Shown here: in pieces, positions 1 to 6,782 of the stretch
Layout: the number at the start of each line of letters is the position of its first letter
Position numbering within the stretch: position 1 is the stretch's first letter
Assembly: GCA_013821615.1 (NCBI GenBank)
Contig: JACDGQ010000014.1
Location: 1 to 17,408 of the forward strand
Direction: 5' to 3'
From: Planctomycetota bacterium
Lineage (GTDB): Bacteria; Planctomycetota; UBA11346
DNA: 17,408 nt
Program-made: the position numbers and the translations under genes
Notes under the pieces: generated by a model
The model's database searches: none
Seen by the model: the letters and a program-made list of their open reading frames with translations, nothing else
What the model was told of the DNA's origin: nothing

Positions 1-1
1 G

Positions 2-229
2 CTCACCGGCGGCGAGATCGACCCGCGCCCGGTGCTGGGCCGCAGCCTCACCCTGCAAGGCATCTACGTCGGCAGCCGCGCGCTGTTCGCCGACATGAAC
101 CGCGCCATCGCCGCGCACGCGCTGCGGCCGGTGATCGACCGGGTGTTCCCCTTCGCCGAGGCGCCGGCCGCCTACCATCATCTGCAAGGCGCTGGGCATT
201 TCGGGAAGGTGGTGATCGCGGTGGAATGA
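2..229 (+). CDS. C-terminal fragment of a zinc-type/medium-chain alcohol dehydrogenase-like oxidoreductase (5' end outside window)
   Basis: Reading frame 2 is open from the window edge to a TGA at 227-229 and gives about 75 residues. The fragment contains LGRSLTLQGIYVGSR, then an 'MNRAIAAHALRPVIDRVFPF' stretch, then EAPAAYHHLQGAGHFGKVVI. This is the usual C-terminal end of medium-chain dehydrogenase/reductase proteins (zinc-type alcohol dehydrogenase or quinone oxidoreductase subgroup), where the end of the Rossmann domain returns to the catalytic domain and finishes with a GK-V-V-I/L strand. The catalytic zinc ligands and the nucleotide-binding glycine motif would lie upstream, so substrate and cofactor cannot be assigned. 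No link to the neighbouring genes is apparent. Family assignment is from recognition of the pattern; the exact function is unknown. Confidence 0.8.
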   Translation, partial: LTGGEIDPRPVLGRSLTLQGIYVGSRALFADMNRAIAAHALRPVIDRVFPFAEAPAAYHHLQGAGHFGKVVIAVE

Positions 230-345
230 CCGCATCATCACGCCTCAGACCCTTCCTGGAACAACTCGACCGCGAGGTCATTGCGCGGCCCACGCCATGC
301 GCGCCGTGGTCGCAAGGGCTTGCACACGACGGAAACCGCGTTTTT

Positions 346-391
346 CTCGCTGCTCGCTGCTCGCTGCTCGCTGCTCGCTGCTCGCTGCTCG
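346..391. repeat. Tandem 7-bp repeat, unit CTCGCTG, six full copies plus four bases
   Basis: Counting directly, CTCGCTG repeats without error at 346-352, 353-359, 360-366, 367-373, 374-380 and 381-387, and CTCG continues at 388-391. The array lies in the gap between the dehydrogenase fragment and the deacetylase gene. It resembles the heptameric short tandemly repeated repetitive (STRR) sequences known from heterocystous cyanobacteria in form only, not in sequence. Confidence 0.95.
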
Positions 392-392
392 C

Positions 393-420
393 GCCTAGCG
401 CCTTCCGCCTAGCGCCTTCC
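393..420. repeat. Tandem duplication of a 14-bp unit (GCCTAGCGCCTTCC x2)
   Basis: Two perfect adjacent copies lie at 393-406 and 407-420, directly after the 7-bp array. The rest of the gap (230-345 and 421-466) shows no gene or clear motif to me. An eight-C run at 459-466 touches the ATG of the next gene. Confidence 0.95.
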
Positions 421-466
421 GCCCTCCTGACTCCCCTGCTCACCTTCTCCTCTTCGGACCCCCCCC

Positions 467-1177
467 ATGCCCTGCGACCTCCTGGTCTTCGCCCCCCATC
501 CCGACGACGCCGAGATCCACTGCGGCGCGACCATCGCCGGGCATGTGCGGCGCGGGGCACGGGTGATCGTGGTGGATGCGACGCGTGGCGAACTGGGCAG
601 CCGTGGCACGGTCGAGACGCGCGCGCGCGAAGCGGCCGCGGCGGCGGCGATCCTGGGTCTGGCGGGACGCGAGAATCTCGGACTGGCCGACGGCGCCATT
701 CCCAGCGAGGACCCCGCGGCGCGCGCGCTGGTGGTCGACGCCCTGCGCCGCCATCGGCCGTCGACCGTGTTGGCGATCTCCGGCCACGCCCGCCACCCCG
801 ACCACCTCGCGCTCGCGCAGCTGGTGCGGGGGGCGGTGAAAGCGGCCGCGCTGCACAAGCTGCCGAGTCCGAGCGCGGCCCCGGCCTGGGGTGGGGCGCG
901 CTTGTGGCATTACGAGGCGGAGCTGCCGGCGACCCCCGACCTGCTGGTTCCGGCGACCGAGGAGGACTGGACGGCGAAGCTCGCGGCGGTGCGCTGCTAT
1001 GGCAGCCAGCTCCACCGGGCCGGCTCGAGCGAGCCCGCCACGACCATCGCCAATCCGGCTTTTCTCGCCTGGATCGAACATCGTGGACGGACATGGGGTT
1101 ATGTAGCAGGCGCGGCCTATGCCGAAGCCTTCACCGGAGATGAGCTGCCGCGTATGACAGATCTGCGCGGCGTCTAA
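467..1177 (+). CDS. bshB1: PIG-L family N-acetylglucosaminyl deacetylase, BshB1-like
   Basis: This 236-residue protein has the PIG-L/LmbE metal-binding signature near its N-terminus (PHPDDAE, H11 to E16) and a second motif GHARHPDH (106-113) that supplies another zinc ligand. The stretches DATRGELGSRGTVETR, REAAAAAAILGL and LGLADG match BshB1 proteins. These remove the acetyl group from GlcNAc-malate in bacillithiol synthesis. Length fits the family (about 230-240). The ATG at 467 is the only start that preserves the first motif. There is no Shine-Dalgarno sequence; the codon is preceded by eight C residues. No other bacillithiol gene (bshA, bshC) is nearby, so the thiol role is inferred from similarity, and another PIG-L substrate is possible. 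It points towards nirB but is separated from it by 275 bp and probably transcribed independently. Confidence 0.82.
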   Translation: MPCDLLVFAPHPDDAEIHCGATIAGHVRRGARVIVVDATRGELGSRGTVETRAREAAAAAAILGLAGRENLGLADGAIPSEDPAARALVVDALRRHRPSTVLAISGHARHPDHLALAQLVRGAVKAAALHKLPSPSAAPAWGGARLWHYEAELPATPDLLVPATEEDWTAKLAAVRCYGSQLHRAGSSEPATTIANPAFLAWIEHRGRTWGYVAGAAYAEAFTGDELPRMTDLRGV

Positions 1178-1452
1178 AAAGGTGCCCTTCTGACGCTATT
1201 TTGTGTTTTTCCGACATTTATGGCTCGTATTTGATCGTTGAGACAGGTGATTCCATCGCCAGCTGCCGCGGTCCCTGCCAGCCGCGCTTTCTGCCAGCGA
1301 AGTACGTGCGCTCCGACCGATCGCTTTTTGATCATTTGAGCGATTGCGTCCAAGGCTCGCAGCACAAGTAAGGCCGCTCTGCTGCGTGGTGCATCGGATA
1401 GGGCCGGCACGGAACTTGCCAAGGGAAGGCATCTCCCAACCGCAGGCAGCCC
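1178..1452 (+). promoter_or_regulatory. nirB upstream regulatory region
   Basis: This 275-bp gap has no convincing gene. It is more AT-rich than its surroundings near 1178-1245 and around 1325-1340. It holds a 25-bp dyad (1320-1344, arms ATCGCT/AGCGAT around a central TGATCA) and two related copies of TTTGATC followed by TTGAG (1230-1242 and 1327-1340). A sigma-54 type promoter lies at its downstream end. A TGGTGCA at 1387-1393 matches one half of an NtrC site but has no partner at the right spacing. Confidence 0.6.
1405..1420 (+). promoter_or_regulatory. Putative sigma-54 (RpoN) -24/-12 promoter for nirBD
   Basis: CGGCACGGAACTTGCC carries the invariant GG (1406-1407) and GC (1418-1419) exactly ten bases apart, and agrees with the consensus TGGCACG-N4-TTGCW at nearly every other position. 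Transcription would begin near 1431, leaving a leader of about 22 bases before the nirB ATG. Sigma-54 control fits a nitrogen-assimilation gene. The activator site is not clearly visible. Confidence 0.72.
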
Positions 1453-4017
1453 ATGATCAGCTCCAAGAACCTCGTCGTCATCGGCAACGGGATGGTCGGC
1501 CACAAGTTCCTCGAGAACCTGGTCGAGGCCGGACTGACCGGCACCTGGAACGTGATCACCTTCTGCGAGGAGCCGCGCCACGCGTATGACCGGGTCTACC
1601 TGTCGAGCTTCTTCAACGGCAAGAGCGCGGCCGACCTGACGCTATTGAGCCGGCCGGACTTCTATCACGAGAGCGGCATCACCGTGCACCTGGGCGACAA
1701 GGCGGTGGCCATCGACCGCGAGGCCCGCACCGTGACCTCGGCCAAGGGCGTGCACATCCCCTACGACCAGCTGGTGCTGGCCACCGGTTCCTACCCCTTC
1801 GTACCGCCCATCAAAGGCAACGATGCCAAGGGCTGCTTCGTCTACCGCACCATCGAGGACCTGGAGGCGATGCAGGCCTGGGCCAAGGGCTGCAAGACCG
1901 GCGTGGTGGTCGGCGGCGGGCTGCTCGGCCTGGAGTGCGCCAGCGCGCTGCGCCACATGGGCCTCGAGGCCAGCGTCGTGCAGGCCGCCTCGCGCCTGAT
2001 GAACATGCAGATCGACGATGGCGGCGGCGCGGTCCTGCGTGACAAGATCGAGTCGCTGGGCGTGAAGGTGCTGCTCGCCAAGGACACCGTCGAGATCGTC
2101 AAGGGCACAGAGGGCCAGGTCGAGCGCATGCGCTTCGCGGACCGCGCCGAGCTGCAGACCGACATGATCGTGTTCTCGGCCGGCATCCGCCCGCGCGACG
2201 AGCTGCCGCGCAGCGCCGGCCTGGTGATGGGCGAGCGCGGCGGCGTGGTCATCGACGACCAGTGCCGCACCAGCGACCCCGCGATCTACGCGATCGGCGA
2301 AGTCGCGCTGCACCGCAACCGCATCTACGGCCTGGTCGCACCCGGCTACCACATGGCCAAGGTCGCGCTCGACGCCATCGCCGGCACGCCGGCCGAACGC
2401 GCCATGACCTTCACCGGCTTCGACATGTCCACCAAGCTCAAGCTGATGGGCGTCGACGTCGGCAGCTTCGGCGACGCCTTCGGTGCCACGCCCGGCAGCC
2501 ACGTGGTGTCCTACACCGACTCGCAGCACCAGGTGTACAAGAAGCTGGTGCTGTCGCCCGACCGCAAGGCGCTGCTCGGTGGCATCCTCATCGGCGATGC
2601 CTCGGCCTACGGCGCGCTGCACCAGTTCATGCTCAACAAGGTGGCGCTGCCGCCGGCGCCGGAGGATCTCATCCTGCCGGTGCGCGAGGGCGGCAAGCCC
2701 GTGGGCATGGGGCCGGAACACCTGCCGGACGCGGCGACCATTTGCTCGTGCCACAACGTCACCAAGGGGGTGATCTGCGCGGCCATCGCCGACAGCAAGC
2801 TGGTCGACGTGCCGGGCATCAAAGCCTGCACCAAGGCCGGCACCGGCTGCGGTTCCTGCGTCTCGTTGTGCAAGGACATCCTCAAGTCCGAGCTGAAGAA
2901 GGCGGGCATCACCGTCAGCAACCATCTCTGCGAGCACTTCCCGCACTCGCGCCAGGAGCTCGCCAGCCTGGTGCGCCTGCACCAGCTGCGCTCGTTCGAT
3001 GCGCTGATCGCGCGCCATGGCAGCGGGCGCGGCTGCGAGATCTGCAAGCCCACGGTGGCCTCGATCATGGCCAGCACCTGGAACGAGCACATCCTGGAGC
3101 GCGCGCACGCGCCGCTGCAGGACACCAACGACCGCTTCCTGGCCAATATCCAGCGCGACGGCACCTACTCGGTGGTACCGCGCGTGGCGGGCGGCGAGCT
3201 CACCCCCGACCAGCTCATCGCCCTGGGCGTGGTGGCGAAGAAGTACAACCTGTACAGCAAGATCACCGGCGGCCAGCGCGTCGACCTGTTCGGCGCGCGC
3301 GTCGAGCAGCTGCCGGCGATCTGGGGCGAACTGATCGCCGCCGGCTTCGAGTCCGGACACGCCTACGGCAAGGCGCTGCGCACGGTCAAGTCGTGCGTCG
3401 GCTCGACCTGGTGCCGCTATGGCGTGCAGGACTCGGTCGGCCTGGCCATCCAGGTCGAGAACCGCTACAAGGGCCTGCGTTCGCCGCACAAGCTGAAGAG
3501 CGCGGTCAGCGGCTGCGCGCGCGAGTGCGCCGAGGCGCAGAGCAAGGACTTCGGCATCATCGCCACCGAGAACGGCTACAACCTCTACGTGTGCGGCAAC
3601 GGCGGCATGAAGCCGCAGCACGCGCTGCTGTTCGCCGCCGACCTCACTCCGGCGCGGCTGCTGCAGATCCTCGACCGCTTCCTGATGTTCTACATCCGCA
3701 CCGCCGACCGCCTGGAACGCACCGCGTCGTGGTTCAACAAGCTCGAGGGTGGCCTGGACTACCTCAAGGCGGTGATCCTCGACGACAGCCTGGGGATCTG
3801 CGCCGCGCTCGAAGCCGAGATGGAGCACGTCGTCGCGACCTACCAGGACGAGTGGAAGACCGCGATCAGCCAGCCCGACAAGCTCAAGCAGTTCCGCGCC
3901 TTCGTGAACAGCGACCTGCCCGACCCGAGCATCGTCATGGTCGCCGAGCGCGGCCAGCCGCGGCCGGCGTTCTGGGACGAGAAGCGCGAGCACATGGCCG
4001 CGCTGCTCGGCTCGTGA
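1453..4017 (+). CDS. nirB: Assimilatory nitrite reductase [NAD(P)H], large subunit NirB
   Basis: The 854-residue protein has the complete NirB architecture and expected length. An FAD-binding GNGMVG lies at 11-16 and an NAD-binding GGGLLG at 154-159. A BFD-like [2Fe-2S] domain has C431, C433, C466 and C469. A second Cys-containing segment includes LCEHF and GCEICKP (C528, C531). It is followed by the ferredoxin-like half-domain and the sirohaem/4Fe-4S nitrite reductase domain with the C-x5-C (C648, C654) and C-x3-C (C688, C692) ligands. It catalyses six-electron reduction of nitrite to ammonium in the cytoplasm, using NADH through FAD, iron-sulphur and sirohaem centres. The ATG at 1453 has only a weak AGG (1444-1446) upstream, but it starts immediately before the FAD motif and lies 34 bases after the sigma-54 -12 element. 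The TGA at 4015-4017 overlaps a possible nirD start. Confidence 0.97.
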   Translation: MISSKNLVVIGNGMVGHKFLENLVEAGLTGTWNVITFCEEPRHAYDRVYLSSFFNGKSAADLTLLSRPDFYHESGITVHLGDKAVAIDREARTVTSAKGVHIPYDQLVLATGSYPFVPPIKGNDAKGCFVYRTIEDLEAMQAWAKGCKTGVVVGGGLLGLECASALRHMGLEASVVQAASRLMNMQIDDGGGAVLRDKIESLGVKVLLAKDTVEIVKGTEGQVERMRFADRAELQTDMIVFSAGIRPRDELPRSAGLVMGERGGVVIDDQCRTSDPAIYAIGEVALHRNRIYGLVAPGYHMAKVALDAIAGTPAERAMTFTGFDMSTKLKLMGVDVGSFGDAFGATPGSHVVSYTDSQHQVYKKLVLSPDRKALLGGILIGDASAYGALHQFMLNKVALPPAPEDLILPVREGGKPVGMGPEHLPDAATICSCHNVTKGVICAAIADSKLVDVPGIKACTKAGTGCGSCVSLCKDILKSELKKAGITVSNHLCEHFPHSRQELASLVRLHQLRSFDALIARHGSGRGCEICKPTVASIMASTWNEHILERAHAPLQDTNDRFLANIQRDGTYSVVPRVAGGELTPDQLIALGVVAKKYNLYSKITGGQRVDLFGARVEQLPAIWGELIAAGFESGHAYGKALRTVKSCVGSTWCRYGVQDSVGLAIQVENRYKGLRSPHKLKSAVSGCARECAEAQSKDFGIIATENGYNLYVCGNGGMKPQHALLFAADLTPARLLQILDRFLMFYIRTADRLERTASWFNKLEGGLDYLKAVILDDSLGICAALEAEMEHVVATYQDEWKTAISQPDKLKQFRAFVNSDLPDPSIVMVAERGQPRPAFWDEKREHMAALLGS

Positions 4018-4052
4018 TGCCCGCCGACCACCCCCCAGCCCGCGAGAACCCG

Positions 4053-4433
4053 ATGAACACCGACGGCGCCAGCGCCACGAGCACCGCCACCGCCCTTGCC
4101 GAGGGCGTCTGGACGCCGGTGTGCGCGCTCGCGGACATCGTGCCCGACACCGGGGTGTGCGCGCTGATCGGCGGCCGCCAGATCGCCATCGTGCGCGTCG
4201 GCCAGGGCGACACGCTGTACGCGATCAGCAACTACGATCCCTTCAGCCGGGCGATGGTGTTGGCGCGCGGGATCGTGGGCGATCGCGGCGGCATCCCCAA
4301 GATCACCTCGCCGATCTACAAGCAGGGCTTCGACCTGCGCAGCGGCCAGTGCCTGGACGAACCGAGCATCGTCATCCCGGTCTACGCGGTGCGCCTGCAG
4401 GCCGGCATGGTCGAGGTGCTGGCGGGCGGCTGA
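4053..4433 (+). CDS. nirD: Nitrite reductase small subunit NirD
   Basis: The product is 126 residues from the ATG at 4053. The Rieske-like fold is recognisable from TPVCALADIVPDTGVCALIGG, YAISNYDPF, ARGIVGD, ITSPIYKQGFDLRSGQC and a closing V-x-V beta strand. As in other NirD proteins, the cysteine/histidine pairs that bind a Rieske cluster are absent, so it is an accessory subunit of the NirB enzyme rather than an electron carrier. An in-frame ATG at 4017-4019 overlaps the nirB stop (TGATG) and would add 12 residues (138 in total). The shorter form is preferred because those extra residues look like linker and because GAGAA lies a few bases before 4053, but the choice is not settled. Either way it is translationally close to nirB and must share its transcript. 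Confidence 0.93.
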   Translation: MNTDGASATSTATALAEGVWTPVCALADIVPDTGVCALIGGRQIAIVRVGQGDTLYAISNYDPFSRAMVLARGIVGDRGGIPKITSPIYKQGFDLRSGQCLDEPSIVIPVYAVRLQAGMVEVLAGG

Positions 4434-4639
4434 CGCGCGGATGTGCGGTGAAACCAGGAAGCAGCGACGCGCGGTTCCCCTCGGCTGCTGCGGCGGGGAT
4501 CGCGCCTGATGGTGCAGGCCATGCAACCGCCGCGCATTGAGCGCAACAGCGCAGGGCGGCGCAACCATCGCCACGCCTGGCGCGGGCGGGCACCCGAAAT
4601 GGTCACCGCCGGGTGTGATGGGCGCGCACTTTCCGCATA

Positions 4640-4653
4640 TGGAAGCGCTTCCG
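4640..4653. promoter_or_regulatory. LacI-family operator-like palindrome
   Basis: TGGAAGCGCTTCCG contains a perfect 12-bp palindrome (4641-4652) centred on CG. The pattern T-G-x-A-A-x-C-G-x-T-T-x-C resembles LacI/CcpA-family operators (catabolite-response type, consensus close to TGAAAGCGCTTTCA) with three differences. No LacI-type regulator is encoded in the window, so this is a motif call only. Confidence 0.4.
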
Positions 4654-4685
4654 CACGGACAGGTGCCGAAAACGATCAGCTTTTT

Positions 4686-4707
4686 GTCTGAGTTTAATGT
4701 GTCAGAC
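4686..4707. repeat. Inverted repeat GTCTGA-N10-TCAGAC
   Basis: Perfect 6-bp arms (4686-4691 and 4702-4707) surround an AT-rich centre that includes TTTAAT (4693-4698), one mismatch from a sigma-70 -10 hexamer. No good -35 element is present at the right distance. It could be an operator overlapping a promoter for the downstream genes, or a small hairpin. Confidence 0.45.
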
Positions 4708-4777
4708 GAAGCGCCGGATCGCTAGGATCAGCGGAGCGGCGCCCGCACTCCATGGACGCGAATTCCCGTTCCACGAT

Positions 4778-4797
4778 ATCGCGCATGGATGCGCGAT
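4778..4797. repeat. Near-perfect palindrome, 9-bp arms with 2-bp centre
   Basis: ATCGCGCAT (4778-4786), GG, then ATGCGCGAT (4789-4797). The arms are perfectly complementary. The two-base centre favours a dimeric protein-binding site over an RNA hairpin, though a hairpin with a four-base loop is possible. Confidence 0.55.
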
Positions 4798-4840
4798 GAT
4801 TGGGCGCGAAGCGTCCGGCGATCTGCCATTTCTGCAAAAT

Positions 4841-4860
4841 ATGCCGGTCTTTACCGGCAT
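4841..4860. terminator. Short hairpin, possible weak intrinsic terminator or leader element
   Basis: ATGCCGG (4841-4847) and CCGGCAT (4854-4860) are perfectly complementary with a six-base loop. TTTCTGTT follows on the plus strand and an A-rich stretch (AAAAT) precedes it, so it could act weakly in either direction. It lies 92 bases before the prepilin start and about 400 bases after nirD, so whether it terminates nirBD or forms part of the prepilin leader is unclear. Confidence 0.4.
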
Positions 4861-4951
4861 TTCTGTTGAATGCGGCAGGGGCTTGGGTGTCCGGTCGCAG
4901 AACTTCCGCGCATCCACAAGACATGGCCACCAGCGCCGTCGAGCACCACCC

Positions 4952-6775
4952 ATGAGCCCCGCCACCGCACCGCAGCCGCAGCCCACGCACGCACGCGGCG
5001 GCTTCACGCTCTTCGAGGTCGCGCTCGCGCTCGGGCTGGTGACCTTCGGCGTGGTCAGCACGCTCATGCTCTTTCCCGCCGGCCTCAAGGCGCAGCAGCT
5101 CGCACGCTTCAAGATCTACGCCAGCGCCAAGGCGCTGGAGATGGTCGACGCCTACAACAGCTTCCACAACCAGAACCCGGCGAGCGACATCGAGGCGCCC
5201 AACGCCTGGGACGTGCACACCACCTACAAGGGCCAGGCGCCGGATCTGGAATCGCGGCTGGCGTCGTACCGCAACGGCCTGCTGCCGCTGCCGCTCACCA
5301 TCGCCCGCCGCCTCGACTCCGATGGCGACGAGATCCAGAACCTGCTCGCCCAGGGCGGTTACCTCTACTACTCGCAGCCGCTCGCCACCACCGGCCTGAA
5401 CGAGACCGCCTTCGGCACCTCGATGCCGCCGAACGAGGCGCAGCGTCTGGTCATCGGCGTGATCGGCTTCCCGCAGAACAATGCGATACCGGCGCTGCCG
5501 CAGAAGGCGTGGCCCTACTACACGCCCTACCCGTCGCCGCCCGTGCACGTGCAGCACGTCAACACCGACATCGACGGCGCGGACTACTGGAGCGGACCCA
5601 ACTGCTACGCCTGGGAACCGCTCGACCGTGGCGACACCGCGATGAAGACGGTGTACGACAAGTACAAGGACTACTTCAGCGACCAGACCCTGCCGAAGGC
5701 CGTGATCTACGCCAAGGAGGCACTCAACTGGTGTGATGCGAAGCGCATCCCGCTCTCCTACCTGAACGGCACTGACAAGATCACGGTCTTCGCCGCGAGT
5801 CCGAGCGGGGACAATCTCTGGCAGCAGGTCACCGGCCTACGCATGTGGGCGCACGCCGCGACCACCGCCTTCCACTGGGCGAGCAGCCAGACGGTCCCCA
5901 CCGGCCAGGCGGCCCCCACCACCATCGACATCGCTGGCAACGTCACGGTCACGCTGAGCGAGCAGAGCGTGCGCACCATCCACGACGCGTGCCTGGCCTT
6001 GGGCATGCGCTTCCAGGCCACGCACCCCTTTGACTTCGGCTGCCCGCGTCCGCTGCAGCGCGCGCTGATGATGGATTTCCCACTGATCGAATTCGACGTC
6101 GGATCGGCGCCGCTCGGCGGCACCATCTTCGCCAATGGCGCCCCCGCCCACCAGTGGCGCCCGGTGGCGACCTCGCGACTCACCAGCCTGGGGGTCAGCG
6201 CGATGTATCCCAACCCCGCATCCTCCCCCGTTGGTGCCATGGACCAGGCCGCGCTGGGCACGTCCAGCAGCGGTACCGGTGCCGGCGCTCTGTGGGGGAA
6301 CGACCCGAGCCACGCCACCCTCACCGCGTCGTTCACCGCCGCCGAACGTTGCCGCCAAATCGTCTTCTGGACCGCCGACTGGCAGTCCTACGACGATTTC
6401 GAAACCGCACCCAGCGCGCCGGTCGACGCCAGCAAGTACTTGAAGGGTGCGCCGCGCGGCGGCGCCACCTTCGACTGGTGCATGACCCATCCGCCGTTCA
6501 TGGACTGGCAGCAGTACACCTACCGCAACCCCGAGAAGGTCCTGGCCTTCATCAACAGCGGCCGCACCGCCACCGGCAGCAACGACAGCAACGGCACCGG
6601 CGTCCACGACCAGGGCAGCGGCAGCGCCGCGGTGTTCTCCGGCCTCTACGGCGCCGATCGCAATGGCAACGGCAAGGCCGACCAGGGCACGGTGCCGCCG
6701 TCGGTGCGTCTGCGCGCCCAGGTCGTCGCCCGCTTCAACTACTATGATCTCCGCGTGCCCGCGGTGATCCGCTGA
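4952..6775 (+). CDS. Prepilin-type N-terminal methylation domain protein, PilV/GspI-like, large
   Basis: From the ATG at 4952 the 607-residue product begins with a short basic leader ending in RGG, followed by FTLFEVALALGLVTFGVVSTLMLF. This is a class III prepilin signal: cleavage after Gly, Phe+1, Glu+5, then about 20 hydrophobic residues. The helix carries the E-V-A-L-A-L pattern typical of PilV/GspI minor pilins. The rest is not recognised. It is rich in Tyr, Trp, Pro and Asn, as expected for a secreted globular domain. It includes two acidic loops that look like calcium-binding turns (DSDGDE in the first quarter, DRNGNGKAD near the C-terminus). It is far longer than standard GspI (about 120 residues). 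The frame extends upstream to 4697, but only this start places the signal at the N-terminus. The next gene follows after the TGA with its own Shine-Dalgarno sequence. Confidence 0.85.
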   Translation: MSPATAPQPQPTHARGGFTLFEVALALGLVTFGVVSTLMLFPAGLKAQQLARFKIYASAKALEMVDAYNSFHNQNPASDIEAPNAWDVHTTYKGQAPDLESRLASYRNGLLPLPLTIARRLDSDGDEIQNLLAQGGYLYYSQPLATTGLNETAFGTSMPPNEAQRLVIGVIGFPQNNAIPALPQKAWPYYTPYPSPPVHVQHVNTDIDGADYWSGPNCYAWEPLDRGDTAMKTVYDKYKDYFSDQTLPKAVIYAKEALNWCDAKRIPLSYLNGTDKITVFAASPSGDNLWQQVTGLRMWAHAATTAFHWASSQTVPTGQAAPTTIDIAGNVTVTLSEQSVRTIHDACLALGMRFQATHPFDFGCPRPLQRALMMDFPLIEFDVGSAPLGGTIFANGAPAHQWRPVATSRLTSLGVSAMYPNPASSPVGAMDQAALGTSSSGTGAGALWGNDPSHATLTASFTAAERCRQIVFWTADWQSYDDFETAPSAPVDASKYLKGAPRGGATFDWCMTHPPFMDWQQYTYRNPEKVLAFINSGRTATGSNDSNGTGVHDQGSGSAAVFSGLYGADRNGNGKADQGTVPPSVRLRAQVVARFNYYDLRVPAVIR

Positions 6776-6782
6776 GGTGACC

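Larger units (their letters stand above)
4434..4951. promoter_or_regulatory. Non-coding region between nirD and the pseudopilin cluster
   Basis: There is no credible gene in these 518 bases. Frame 2 stays open upstream of the first prepilin (from an ATG at 4697), but the extra 85 residues resemble no known protein and would place the prepilin signal far from the N-terminus. The second half holds four separate dyads, listed individually. I see no strong intrinsic terminator directly after nirD. Confidence 0.6.

Noticed and set aside
346..420. CRISPR-like interpretation of the tandem arrays
   Set aside because: The units are contiguous 7- and 14-mers with no spacers, and no cas gene is present.
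48..1094. Minus-strand frame spanning the repeats and the deacetylase gene
   Set aside because: Pro/Arg/Ser-rich, includes translated tandem repeats, and lies opposite a well-supported PIG-L deacetylase.
1387..1393. NtrC binding site upstream of nirB
   Set aside because: Only a TGGTGCA half-site is present; the complementary half is missing at the required spacing and the position is too close to the -24 element.
1642..3993. Very long open frame (783 codons) on the minus strand opposite nirB
   Set aside because: It is a mirror of GC-biased codons; the product is an Ala/Val/Asp/His-rich string with no domain, while the plus strand encodes a complete, motif-rich NirB.
2262..4433. Long plus-strand frame in phase with nirD that runs through most of nirB
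   Set aside because: The part before nirD is Arg/Gly/Pro-rich shadow translation of nirB; only the terminal part from 4053 (or 4017) is a real protein.
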